64,000 nucleotides of DNA from Caedibacter sp052030685 (GTDB lineage: Bacteria; Pseudomonadota; Gammaproteobacteria; Francisellales; Francisellaceae), in assembly GCF_052030685.1 (NCBI RefSeq), contig NZ_JBQAJM010000012.1:1-64000 (forward strand). The letters are read 5' to 3'. Within the stretch, counting starts at the first letter, position 1, and the number at the start of each line of letters is the position of its first letter. Of the stretch, positions 48,956 to 56,880 are shown in pieces. The translations under genes were made by a program, and so were the position numbers. Below the pieces are notes generated by a model. That model was not told the DNA's origin. It saw nothing but the letters and a program-made list of their open reading frames with translations, and did no database searches.

Positions 48956-49409
48956 CTATTTTCCTTAAAAACTTGGCAGGATTGCCTACCCACACTTCTC
49001 TCGCTGGAATACTTTTTGTTACAACTGAACCTGCACCAATCATTGCATACTCACCCACTATTACACCTGGCAAAATGGTTGAGTTTGCTCCTAAGGAGGC
49101 TCCTTTCTTAATGACTGTCTCTGGATATTCAGCCAAAAATTGTTTTGATATAGGTTTTTTATCATTTGTAAAAGTTACATTTGGACCGATAAAAACATCA
49201 TCTTCTAGCGTAACCCCATCCCAAACTTGAACACCAGACTTAATAGTAACGTTATTTCCAATACTTACCCTATTCTCAATCAGACAATGTGAGCATATAT
49301 TACAATTTTCACCAATCAGAGCTTGCTTCATAACAACCACAAACTGCCATATTCGCGTATCTTTACCTATATTCAAAGATTGAACATCAGACAATGGGTG
49401 TATATTCAT
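48948..49409 (-). CDS. fdtC: FdtC/QdtC-like acetyltransferase
   Basis: A 153-residue left-handed beta-helix protein: MNIHPLSDVQSLNIGKDTRIW, NVTIKSGVQVWDGVTLEDDVFIGPN and SLGANSTILPGVIVGEYAMIGAG. It would N-acetylate dTDP-3-amino-3,6-dideoxyhexose. The fdtA-fdtC-fdtB order and tight spacing support this. Confidence 0.85.
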   Translation of the reverse strand: MNIHPLSDVQSLNIGKDTRIWQFVVVMKQALIGENCNICSHCLIENRVSIGNNVTIKSGVQVWDGVTLEDDVFIGPNVTFTNDKKPISKQFLAEYPETVIKKGASLGANSTILPGVIVGEYAMIGAGSVVTKSIPAREVWVGNPAKFLRKIDD

Positions 49410-49802
49410 CTATTTTTCCTCAGCAAGAAAATGAGAGTAATTTCTAATATAATCACTCTCATCGTACCAATCTGAGGCCAAGACCATCAACACACAATCT
49501 GTACTAAATTGATGCATTTCATGCCATATCATTTTATCGATCAAAAGTGCTTTTGATGTATTATTAAGCTGCACAGTTTTTTTATTTATACCGTTATCTA
49601 GAACAACTTCACACACACCTGCCAAGCACACCATGACTTGCTGTAAATTTTTATGCGCATGAAACCCTCTAGGTTCAGAGTTCATACCATATAAACAATA
49701 AACTCGTTTAATCTCAAAAGGAATATTCTTCTTTGCTTCAGCAACTACTAAGCTACCACGGTTGTCAGACTTATTATATAGTTCAATCCACTCTACCTGC
49801 AT
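49410..49802 (-). CDS. fdtA: dTDP-4-keto-6-deoxyhexose 3,4-ketoisomerase (FdtA/QdtA-like)
   Basis: A 130-residue cupin of the WxcM-like family. GSLVVAEAKKNIPFEIKRVYCLYG and SEPRGFHAHKNLQQVMVCLAG hold the His pair of the active site. It isomerises the RfbB product so that the keto group lies at C3. FdtA gives the galacto and QdtA the gluco configuration; which applies here needs comparison of active-site residues with solved enzymes. Confidence 0.88.
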   Translation of the reverse strand: MQVEWIELYNKSDNRGSLVVAEAKKNIPFEIKRVYCLYGMNSEPRGFHAHKNLQQVMVCLAGVCEVVLDNGINKKTVQLNNTSKALLIDKMIWHEMHQFSTDCVLMVLASDWYDESDYIRNYSHFLAEEK

Positions 49803-49805
49803 ATA

Positions 49806-50810
49806 TTAATCCACCAAATAAAACTCAATCGTCTGTTTAAACAACTTCTCAAAATCCTGAGAAGGCTTCCATCCTAACTCATTTTGAATCTTACTATTAT
49901 CAATTGCATAACGCCAGTCATGCCCTTTGCGATCTTCAACAAATTTAATTAACTTTTGATGTGGTGCATTATCTGGGCGGTACTTATCCATCAGTTGACA
50001 AATCGTTTTAACCAAAGTTAAATTATCAACCTCATTTCTGCCACCAATATTATAAACTTCACCTATTTTGCCTTTTTCAAGTATACAGGCAATCGCATCA
50101 CAATGATCCTCAACATAGAGCCAATCACGAATATTACTACCATCACCATAAACTGGAATAGCGCTTTGCTCAATACAACTTTTAATAACCACTGGAATTA
50201 ACTTCTCAGGATGCTGATAAGGTCCGTAGTTATTAGAACAATTTGATACCGTTACTGGTAATTTATAAGTGTGATAGTAACAACGCACAATATGGTCAGA
50301 ACCTGCTTTTGATGCCGAATAAGGTGAATTAGGTTCATATGCTTTGCCTTCAGTAAATGCAGGTGCTTCTTTTTTTAGCGTACCATAGACTTCATCTGTT
50401 GACACATGATGGAAACGACACTGTGTTTCATCCAGAGCTTTTTCATCAAGCCAAAATCTTTTTGCCTGCTCTAGAAGGTTAAAGGTGCCCATTACATTCG
50501 TTTCAAAAAAGACCTTGGGGCCTGCAATTGAATTATCGACATGCGACTCTGCAGCAAAATGTATGACCGTATCAATATTATGCTCTCTTAATACTTTTGC
50601 TACCTGTCCCTCATCACAAATATCACCTTGAACGAAAGTGTGATTTTGGGCATTTAACAAGTCCTCAAGGTTCTTTAAATCACCCGCATAGGTTAATTTA
50701 TCGTAGGATATTACCTTATATTGCTCATTCATTAACAACAGCATCCGCACAAAATTGCTACCGATAAATCCCGCGGCACCTGTAACTAAAATATTTTTAG
50801 CCTTATACAT
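49806..50810 (-). CDS. rfbB: dTDP-glucose 4,6-dehydratase
   Basis: A 334-residue extended SDR with ILVTGAAGFIGSNFVR, HFAAESHVDNSI, HVSTDEVYG, and the catalytic Tyr-Lys in YSASKAGSDH, plus SNNYGPYQHPEKLIP. It makes dTDP-4-keto-6-deoxyglucose. rfbC and rfbD are absent, so the product is not directed to rhamnose here. Confidence 0.95.
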   Translation of the reverse strand: MYKAKNILVTGAAGFIGSNFVRMLLLMNEQYKVISYDKLTYAGDLKNLEDLLNAQNHTFVQGDICDEGQVAKVLREHNIDTVIHFAAESHVDNSIAGPKVFFETNVMGTFNLLEQAKRFWLDEKALDETQCRFHHVSTDEVYGTLKKEAPAFTEGKAYEPNSPYSASKAGSDHIVRCYYHTYKLPVTVSNCSNNYGPYQHPEKLIPVVIKSCIEQSAIPVYGDGSNIRDWLYVEDHCDAIACILEKGKIGEVYNIGGRNEVDNLTLVKTICQLMDKYRPDNAPHQKLIKFVEDRKGHDWRYAIDNSKIQNELGWKPSQDFEKLFKQTIEFYLVD

Positions 50811-51685
50811 TAATTCACTAACCCTTTTAAATACTGACCATATTCGGTCTTATTAAGCAATTCCGCTTGCGCTAGCATTTGCTCAGTTACAATAAATTTT
50901 TTACGCCACGCGATCTCTTCTAGACAACCTATTTTTAGCCCTTGACGCTTTTCAATTGCAGCAATATACTGCGAAGCATCTAATAGTGAGTCATGTGTTC
51001 CCGCATCAAGCCAAGCAAATCCACGACCAAGCAATTGTACATTCAATTTTTTCTTTTCCAAGTAAATTTTATTTAAATCCGTGATTTCAAGCTCACCACG
51101 CCAAGAACGTTTGACTTGTTTTGCATACTCAACCACATGCTTATCATAAAAATACAGCCCTGTTACGGCGTATTTTGATTTAGGCCTTTGGGGTTTCTCC
51201 TCTAGTGAAACCACTTGATTATTTTCATCAAACTCAACAATGCCATAACGCTCTGGATCGTTAACATAATAACCAAACACACAAGCCCCACCATTATCTG
51301 AGTCACATTGTATTTTCGCTGTGTTTAGAAAATCTGGCAATCCTTGACCATAATAAATGTTATCTCCCAGAATCAAGCAAGCCGAGTCACCCGCTAAAAA
51401 ATCTTCTGCTAAAATAAAGGCTTGCGCCAACCCATCTGGGGATGGCTGAATTTTATAACTTAGCTCAATACCAAACTGTGAACCATCACCTAAAAGATCC
51501 TTAATCAGGGGAATATCTCGCGCAGTAGAGATAATTAGAATTTCTCGCAAACCCGCTAGCATCAATACCGATAAGGGGTAATACAGCAAAGGTTTATCAT
51601 ATACTGGCAGTAATTGTTTACTTACGCCTAGAGTTAAAGGGTAAAGCCTTGTCCCGCTACCACCTGCTAAAATAATGCCTTTCAT
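50810..51685 (-). CDS. rfbA: glucose-1-phosphate thymidylyltransferase
   Basis: A 291-residue nucleotidyltransferase beginning MKGIILAGGSGTRLYPLT with KQLLPVYDKPLLYYPLS, LGDNIYYGQG, and EITDLNKIYL, the RmlA signatures. It makes dTDP-glucose. Its last base is shared with rfbB, and its start overlaps the UDP-sugar dehydrogenase remnant by 4 nt. Confidence 0.96.
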   Translation of the reverse strand: MKGIILAGGSGTRLYPLTLGVSKQLLPVYDKPLLYYPLSVLMLAGLREILIISTARDIPLIKDLLGDGSQFGIELSYKIQPSPDGLAQAFILAEDFLAGDSACLILGDNIYYGQGLPDFLNTAKIQCDSDNGGACVFGYYVNDPERYGIVEFDENNQVVSLEEKPQRPKSKYAVTGLYFYDKHVVEYAKQVKRSWRGELEITDLNKIYLEKKKLNVQLLGRGFAWLDAGTHDSLLDASQYIAAIEKRQGLKIGCLEEIAWRKKFIVTEQMLAQAELLNKTEYGQYLKGLVN

Positions 51686-51834
51686 TGCGCTTCACTTTTT
51701 GATAAAGATGCTTTATACCACTCTATTCTCTTTTCATTAATATCAAATGCAACCACTTGATGCTTTTGCCCAAAAGCAACCGCCACAGGCAAGCCGACAT
51801 AACCTAAACCAACAACCGAAATTTTTCTATCCAC
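51682..51834 (-). pseudogene. N-terminal remnant of UDP-sugar dehydrogenase
   Basis: A 50-codon frame from GTG reads DRKISVVGLGYVGLPVAVAF and VVAFDINEKRIEWYKAS, the NAD-binding start of the UDP-glucose/UDP-HexNAc 6-dehydrogenase family (TviB/WbpA type). The following 370 or so residues are absent and the stop falls on the rfbA start. Its beginning and upstream region occur again at 53974-54115. Confidence 0.85.
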
Positions 51835-51955
51835 TTTTTCTAACGTCCAATTTTTACTTTGAAATTTATAAGTTCTTCACTTGAAGACCGTCGCTAACCC
51901 TATAAGGTTAAAGCAAGACATTCAACTTAATTCTTAATCTTTAATTCAATATTTA
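51806..51955 (-). repeat. duplicated dehydrogenase start region, copy A
   Basis: About 150 bp containing the first codons of the dehydrogenase remnant and its upstream region. It aligns with 53974-54115: shared blocks CAACAACCGAAATTTTTC, TATCCACTTT and GTCCAATTTTTACTTTGAAA, then gradual divergence. Confidence 0.75.
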
Positions 51956-51961
51956 TCATTT

Positions 51962-53383
51962 TCACTCATCCAACACTTGCCAATGTCCAGACTTAGTGCC
52001 TCCCACTCTTTTAAGTCTACCCTCTTTTTTAAGGTTTGCAATATGCTCCTTAATCGTCCCATCTGCCTTAGCCAAAACCCTCATCAAATCTAATTTAGTG
52101 TATTTTGGATTTTGCCTTAAAAGCTCTAAAACCATTTCTTTTGTATTTTCTTGAGCGGTTTCTTGGGCGGTTTCTTGGGCGGTTTCTTGGGCGGTTTCTT
52201 GGGCGGTTTCTTGGGCGGTTTCTTGGGCGGTTTCTTGAACCAATTTGATTTTAATAAACTTTACCTGCACAAAGCTAGATGCATCATCAATCTCAATAGC
52301 AAGTTCTGGATAGTCCTGCATAATAGAATGAATCTTATTAAACCCTGTACCCCACTGCTCAATTATCTCTAAGCGCTTAAGTAACGCACCTAAATGCGGA
52401 TTTCTTAACTCACTATACCCAAACCCAAGCTTTTCCTTATCAATCACTAGAATGCCAGGACTTGTGATCTCTAACATGTCATCAAAAATAGCAATTTTAA
52501 TGTCACTGCCTAATATCGAATAATCTCGATGCAGCACAGCATTAACAAGCACTTCCCGTAATGCTAATAATGGATATTCCCACCTATTCTCACGATAAAT
52601 CTCACCAATCGTAGCTCCAAGTCGAATATTACGTTTAATAAACTCCATTGCGCCTTCAATCGCTTCAATAAGATCATTATCATAAGTTGCCTGATCAATA
52701 AAGATTTCTGTCTTGATACCCTTAAAACGTGCACATTCAATTTTTGCATAAGGGAAAAAGGTCTGTTTTTTATCAGAAAACAAAATTCCAAGATTAGTGA
52801 GAAAATACCTCCCTCTTTCACTGCAAATCAATTTTAGCTTTTCATACAAGGAAACAGAACCTTGCTCATTTAAACGATGTGTCAGACTTTTGAATAGTCG
52901 ATATGTTTGAGCTTCCGTTACTTCAAGATCATAATTCACTAAACTGTCAAAATGAAAGTTACGTTTTTCCCTCTCAAGCGAGATTAATGTTTCTTCAGTT
53001 GCCAATCTATTACTAGACCCAAGCCTGACATATGTGCCATTTAGCTTGCCTTTACTCCTGATATAATGCGGCTTCTGTGAAGATGAATAAAATTGACAAA
53101 TCAAAAGCACTTTATCCTGCATAGTATAAGTATAAATCTCTGGAATAATCAGCGGATAGCAGTGATCATAGATAACACTAGTCAAATATTCCTCATGTTC
53201 CACAACCTTATCTGCATCGATGCCAACCACTGTGTTATTATCGTCAACACCAATAATTAAATAGCCACCTTGCGAATTTGAAAAGGCACATGCTGTTTTT
53301 GCAAATTTTTCTGCAGCAGGAAGTTCTACCTTAAACTCAAGCTTTCTATTTTCTTTTTGCTTAACTAAATCAGAAACTTTCAT
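51962..53383 (-). CDS. Schlafen/AlbA_2-domain ATP-binding regulator
   Basis: The 473-residue protein has an N-terminal AlbA_2 domain (ENRKLEFKVEL, FAKTACAFSNSQGGYLIIGVDD), a GHKL-ATPase-like segment (ALREVLVNAVLHRDYS, EITSPGIL) and a C-terminal winged-helix region (LLRQNPKYTKLDLMRVL). A run of seven QETA repeats lies before that region. Such proteins are usually called transcriptional regulators, and some relatives are defence or tRNA-cleaving factors; the role here is unknown. It sits between the two copies of the dehydrogenase start region. Confidence 0.82.
   Translation of the reverse strand: MKVSDLVKQKENRKLEFKVELPAAEKFAKTACAFSNSQGGYLIIGVDDNNTVVGIDADKVVEHEEYLTSVIYDHCYPLIIPEIYTYTMQDKVLLICQFYSSSQKPHYIRSKGKLNGTYVRLGSSNRLATEETLISLEREKRNFHFDSLVNYDLEVTEAQTYRLFKSLTHRLNEQGSVSLYEKLKLICSERGRYFLTNLGILFSDKKQTFFPYAKIECARFKGIKTEIFIDQATYDNDLIEAIEGAMEFIKRNIRLGATIGEIYRENRWEYPLLALREVLVNAVLHRDYSILGSDIKIAIFDDMLEITSPGILVIDKEKLGFGYSELRNPHLGALLKRLEIIEQWGTGFNKIHSIMQDYPELAIEIDDASSFVQVKFIKIKLVQETAQETAQETAQETAQETAQETAQETAQENTKEMVLELLRQNPKYTKLDLMRVLAKADGTIKEHIANLKKEGRLKRVGGTKSGHWQVLDE
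52155..52238 (-). repeat. 12-bp tandem repeat, seven units
   Basis: GCGGTTTCTTGG (plus strand) is repeated seven times, the last unit ending in A. It encodes QETA repeated in the linker of the AlbA_2 protein. Unit gain or loss keeps the frame, so the linker length could vary between strains. Confidence 0.95.
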
Positions 53384-53442
53384 AACCTAACTATATCTTA
53401 TTGTAAGTCTAAATGATTTGTCCAAAATAATCTTTTCTTGCT

Positions 53443-53940
53443 TCAGCATTCCAAATCCCTTAAGTCAACACTCAACATTGGTAAATCATTCATTAATGCC
53501 CAAACAGGTCGTGTCATAACATCTGCATCATTGGTCATTTTTAAGAAAGTATCACGCTCATTAGGATTACTCAAAAAAATAGCATTTAACCAATAGTTAG
53601 ATCTTGCATCTTCTAATTCAGGTATAAAACGAGCCCTCTGACAATCTTTAAAAAATGATTGATAATTAAGCAACCATAATACTAGTAAGTTCTTAACGGC
53701 AAATGCGATAATCAACATCACTGTTAAAACAATAATTATATGATTATAACTCCACCCATTAAACACTTGGTAAGACATCACTTTCTCAGGTTGAATTAAT
53801 ACATTAATAAAAGGAATGACTGCACCGATGCCTAAAACAGCAAAAATGCTACCTAAAAAAAACACCATGACATATCGCCAGAAGGCTCTTTTGTCTTTTG
53901 CATCCATTATGCCAAAAAAGTAATATTTAAATTTTTTCAT
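53443..53940 (-). pseudogene. chimeric fragment: flippase N-terminus fused to LegC-like aminotransferase C-terminus
   Basis: The first ~97 residues (FFGIMDAKDKRAFWRYVMVFF, AVIPFINVLIQPEKV) resemble the first two helices of a PglK/MsbA-type ABC exporter. The remaining ~68 (ARSNYWLNAIFLSN, NERDTFLKMTNDADVMTRPV, WALMNDLPM) are the end of a LegC/PseC-type aminotransferase. The junction is near 53649. No ABC ATPase or PLP-binding part remains, so the product cannot do either job. Confidence 0.75.
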
Positions 53941-53973
53941 CTAGCACTCATTACTACCAGAAGATGATTCAAA

Positions 53974-54115
53974 TAACCAACAACCGAAATTTTTCTATCC
54001 ACTTTATCTCATGTCCAATTTTTACTTTGAAACTCATAAGTTACTCACTCAAAAACCGCTGCTAATCTTATAAGATACTCTGATAATTCTCAATGCTTAA
54101 TTTTCAATTTTTAAT
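53974..54115 (-). repeat. duplicated dehydrogenase start region, copy B
   Basis: Second copy of 51806-51955. It carries only the first nine codons of the dehydrogenase, then unrelated sequence leading to the chimeric gene fragment. Confidence 0.75.
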
Positions 54116-54119
54116 TTCT

Positions 54120-54608
54120 CTACATTCTCAATTCTATATTAAGTCTCACTCTACAAAACTCACACACTCTTCCATAAATTTCCGCAAGTTCATCACTTTT
54201 GTGATAGATAAGATTAATGCTGTCAACCACTTCAGCTACGTTAAATGAATATTCATGCTCTATTTCATTTCTGGCTTCTCTTAGATTAAGCCATTGATTT
54301 TTATCAAGCACCTCAAGCTCTTCAAGCCGGTTTAGAATATCTATAAACGTTTTTCTCTTTACATCTTCCTCTGCCAGCAATAAGACAGCTGGAAAGATTT
54401 TGCCTCCCATCGTATCCTGAAGCTTCAAGAATCGATATATCAATCCATCAATAAAACTCAAACTGACATCATCTAATGCTTGGTATGCCTCAACATTAAG
54501 CGGCATATGCTCAGCCAAATATTTCTTAGCAGTCTCAATTTTTTCAATGTGCTTATTGCATTCATATATTTTTTCTTGAAATGTATTCAACACACTATTA
54601 CCACTCAT
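54120..54608 (-). CDS. HEPN-domain toxin (HepT-like), pair 2
   Basis: A 162-residue helical protein, paralogue of the product of 39705-40181 (shared LQDTMGGKIFPAVLLLAEEDVKRKTF pattern). RNEIEHEY matches Rx4HxY. It overlaps its MNT partner by 4 nt. Confidence 0.82.
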   Translation of the reverse strand: MSGNSVLNTFQEKIYECNKHIEKIETAKKYLAEHMPLNVEAYQALDDVSLSFIDGLIYRFLKLQDTMGGKIFPAVLLLAEEDVKRKTFIDILNRLEELEVLDKNQWLNLREARNEIEHEYSFNVAEVVDSINLIYHKSDELAEIYGRVCEFCRVRLNIELRM

Positions 54609-54901
54609 AGCTTAACACCTTTAGTTAATGCTTCTTGCTCAATCAGTCTACTTTCATCCGTAGCAATGATAACATCTATTTTCTGTTCACCTATCAAGCT
54701 TTTCACGCTAACCAAAAAATTTATTTTCTTCTCAAGCAATTGATCTCGCGACAACGCTTCATTAGGCACAATATATAAATCAATGTCACCGCCTCTTTTA
54801 TTATCGTCGACTCTACTGCCAAATAGGTAAACACTACCCGTACCAAAAACCTCTAAAAATGAACTTTTGATTGCTTTAATCTCATATTCTGTAAGCCTCA
54901 C
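54605..54901 (-). CDS. minimal nucleotidyltransferase (MntA-like antitoxin), pair 2
   Basis: A 98-residue protein starting with GTG 5 nt after a perfect AGGAGG. LFGSRVDDNKRGGDIDLYIV gives the GSx9DxD site and IDVIIA the third acidic position. Paralogue of 40178-40483. Confidence 0.85.
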   Translation of the reverse strand: MRLTEYEIKAIKSSFLEVFGTGSVYLFGSRVDDNKRGGDIDLYIVPNEALSRDQLLEKKINFLVSVKSLIGEQKIDVIIATDESRLIEQEALTKGVKL

Positions 54902-54912
54902 ACCGACCTCCT

Positions 54913-54945
54913 AATTCATAATTCATAATTCATAATTCATAATTA
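54913..54945. repeat. 7-bp tandem repeat
   Basis: AATTCAT occurs four times in a row between the AAA-ATPase stop and the MNT start, giving slippage-prone spacing just upstream of the MNT ribosome-binding site. Confidence 0.9.
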
Positions 54946-54947
54946 GT

Positions 54948-56501
54948 CTAAAATCTCTCCACCGCTAAATTCGCCATATTGCGCTGCTTGTTATCAAAAC
55001 TCATCCCAATTAAATAGATTGGTTTATTATAAGATTCATACTTTTGTGCATATTGACGTGATTTTATCTGCGCAACAGCATCTTTGGCATCTCCATATTT
55101 TTGCAATTTAAACTCAATAATCATTACTTTATCGGGCATTACAAGCGTTAAATCAATTTTTCCATGATTCGTGACATCTTCAGCAATCAGATCATATCCC
55201 AGCGCTGCCAAAAAGCTATAAACAATACTGGCGTAAAATCCCTCATATTGATCAATATGATTATTACGATACCAATCATGCGGAATGCTTGCAAAGTGAC
55301 TACATATAATTTCACCTAAGCGCTCGAAATCATTTTTTTCAAAAGCGCTAATCATATGATCTATCACTTGATTTTTCTTACTGTCATTTGTCGCTATGGT
55401 TGCCAGACTATTATTAAGACTATATTTAACTTCATAATTTGGGTAACCTAACCGATAAGCAATAACACGCCCACGGAGAAACATTTCTTTAATCGTTAAG
55501 TAGCCTGTCTGAAATAAAAGTGTTTCAATCGGCATATTATCAACATCAAAGGTTTTCAACAAATGCTCGTTGACCACAACACTTTCAAAATCAGGGATAA
55601 AATAGCGATTCTTCTCTATCATCTTGATCAAAAACGTTGGCGTTGCCGTTTCAAACCAATAGTTTTGGTAATGGTATTCTTCATCAATAAACAGTAAAAT
55701 ATCAAAGGGATTATAAACTTTTTGCTGCTCCCCCCCCGCAAAGTTATAACCGTTATACCAATTTCTTAACAGCTTTCTGTCAACATTACCTTGATCTAAG
55801 TGTGCTTTAAAAGACACTTCAAGCTCTAACTGTGTATAACCACATATATCAGCATAATTAACACCTAAAGTAATATCTTTGAGGTTATTTAAATCACTAA
55901 ACAAACTCACTTTACTAAACTTTGAGACACCGGTTAACATCACTAACTTAATATATTCATCTTGCGCTTTAATAACACTATAAAAATTTTTCAAACGCTG
56001 GCGCATCGCTATCGCAAGGTCACTATTATCAATATTGTCTAAGATTGGTTTATCATATTCATCGATTAGAATAACCACCTGCTGATACTTAGTGCCAAGC
56101 GTGTTAATGAGATAAGAAAATTTACTACTGATTTCACTATAAGGTTGCTCAATACTATAGCGCTCATAGTAGACATCTAGAAAGGTGCTAATCTTTTCAT
56201 CTAAGGCCTCTGGACTTGAGACATTTCCCTCACCAAAACTAAAGTGCAACACAGGGTAAGTCGTTTGCCAATCCCAATGATCCTCAAGGTGCAGTCCTTT
56301 AAACAGTGCTTTATTACCTTCAAAGGCATGCTTGATTGTATCAATTAATAATGACTTACCAAAACGTCGTGGACGCGATAGAAAGTAACGCCCAGCACCT
56401 TGGTTCACTAGCTTATCAATATGCTTGGTTTTATCGACATAAACATAGCCTTCAGTAATGATTTTATCAAAGCTTGAAATACCAATTGGAAGTCTTTTCA
56501 T
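54948..56501 (-). CDS. AAA-ATPase-like protein with C-terminal PD-(D/E)XK nuclease domain
   Basis: From ATG 56501 (AGGG 6 nt before) the product has 517 residues. LSRPRRFGKSLL is the Walker A variant near residue 45, VVILIDEYDKPIL the Walker B near 155 and LTGVSKFSKVSLFSDLNNL a sensor-like segment. The C-terminal GKIDLTLVMPDKVMIIEFKLQKYG carries the D...ExK nuclease site. The order matches PF09820 plus PF08011, proteins often present in several copies and of unknown role. An MNT/HEPN pair follows after 46 bp. Confidence 0.88.
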   Translation of the reverse strand: MKRLPIGISSFDKIITEGYVYVDKTKHIDKLVNQGAGRYFLSRPRRFGKSLLIDTIKHAFEGNKALFKGLHLEDHWDWQTTYPVLHFSFGEGNVSSPEALDEKISTFLDVYYERYSIEQPYSEISSKFSYLINTLGTKYQQVVILIDEYDKPILDNIDNSDLAIAMRQRLKNFYSVIKAQDEYIKLVMLTGVSKFSKVSLFSDLNNLKDITLGVNYADICGYTQLELEVSFKAHLDQGNVDRKLLRNWYNGYNFAGGEQQKVYNPFDILLFIDEEYHYQNYWFETATPTFLIKMIEKNRYFIPDFESVVVNEHLLKTFDVDNMPIETLLFQTGYLTIKEMFLRGRVIAYRLGYPNYEVKYSLNNSLATIATNDSKKNQVIDHMISAFEKNDFERLGEIICSHFASIPHDWYRNNHIDQYEGFYASIVYSFLAALGYDLIAEDVTNHGKIDLTLVMPDKVMIIEFKLQKYGDAKDAVAQIKSRQYAQKYESYNKPIYLIGMSFDNKQRNMANLAVERF

Positions 56502-56583
56502 ATTTTCCCTCAACCTGTAAAATTTTTAATATTCAATGCTTAATTTTAAATTCTTAACTATTAACTCATTTTATCCATAAGAT

Positions 56584-56880
56584 CTAAAATAGCCTCACGC
56601 CATTTTCCTTAATTTCACGTGCTAATAATTCATCCTTTGTATTAAAAGGCACAACATCTACTTCAATTTGGTCAAAGCCCATTTGCAAAAGCGCTGTTTT
56701 AAATTTTACTTTACATTGCCAAAATTGGGATTTATCCATTTCAACATCAACTGCCAAATCAATATCACCACCAATCAAAGTATCATCAACACGACTACCA
56801 AACAGATAAACTGGCACCTCGCCAAAGCTTTGAACAATCGCTTTTTGCAGAGTTCCTTTGATGCGTTCAGACAGCCTCAT
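56584..56880 (-). CDS. minimal nucleotidyltransferase (MntA-like antitoxin), pair 3
   Basis: A 98-residue protein with YLFGSRVDDTLIGGDIDLAV (GSx9DxD) and IEVDVVPF. Here it is downstream of its HEPN partner (4-nt overlap), the opposite of pairs 1 and 2. Confidence 0.85.
   Translation of the reverse strand: MRLSERIKGTLQKAIVQSFGEVPVYLFGSRVDDTLIGGDIDLAVDVEMDKSQFWQCKVKFKTALLQMGFDQIEVDVVPFNTKDELLAREIKENGVRLF

Noticed and set aside
52155..52238. CRISPR-like array
   Set aside because: Units are 12 bp with no spacers and lie in a coding frame; no cas gene is present. No other regularly spaced repeats were seen in the window.
52151..52372. Plus-strand frame with repeated GGFL units
   Set aside because: It is the antisense reading of the QETA tandem repeat in the AlbA_2 gene.
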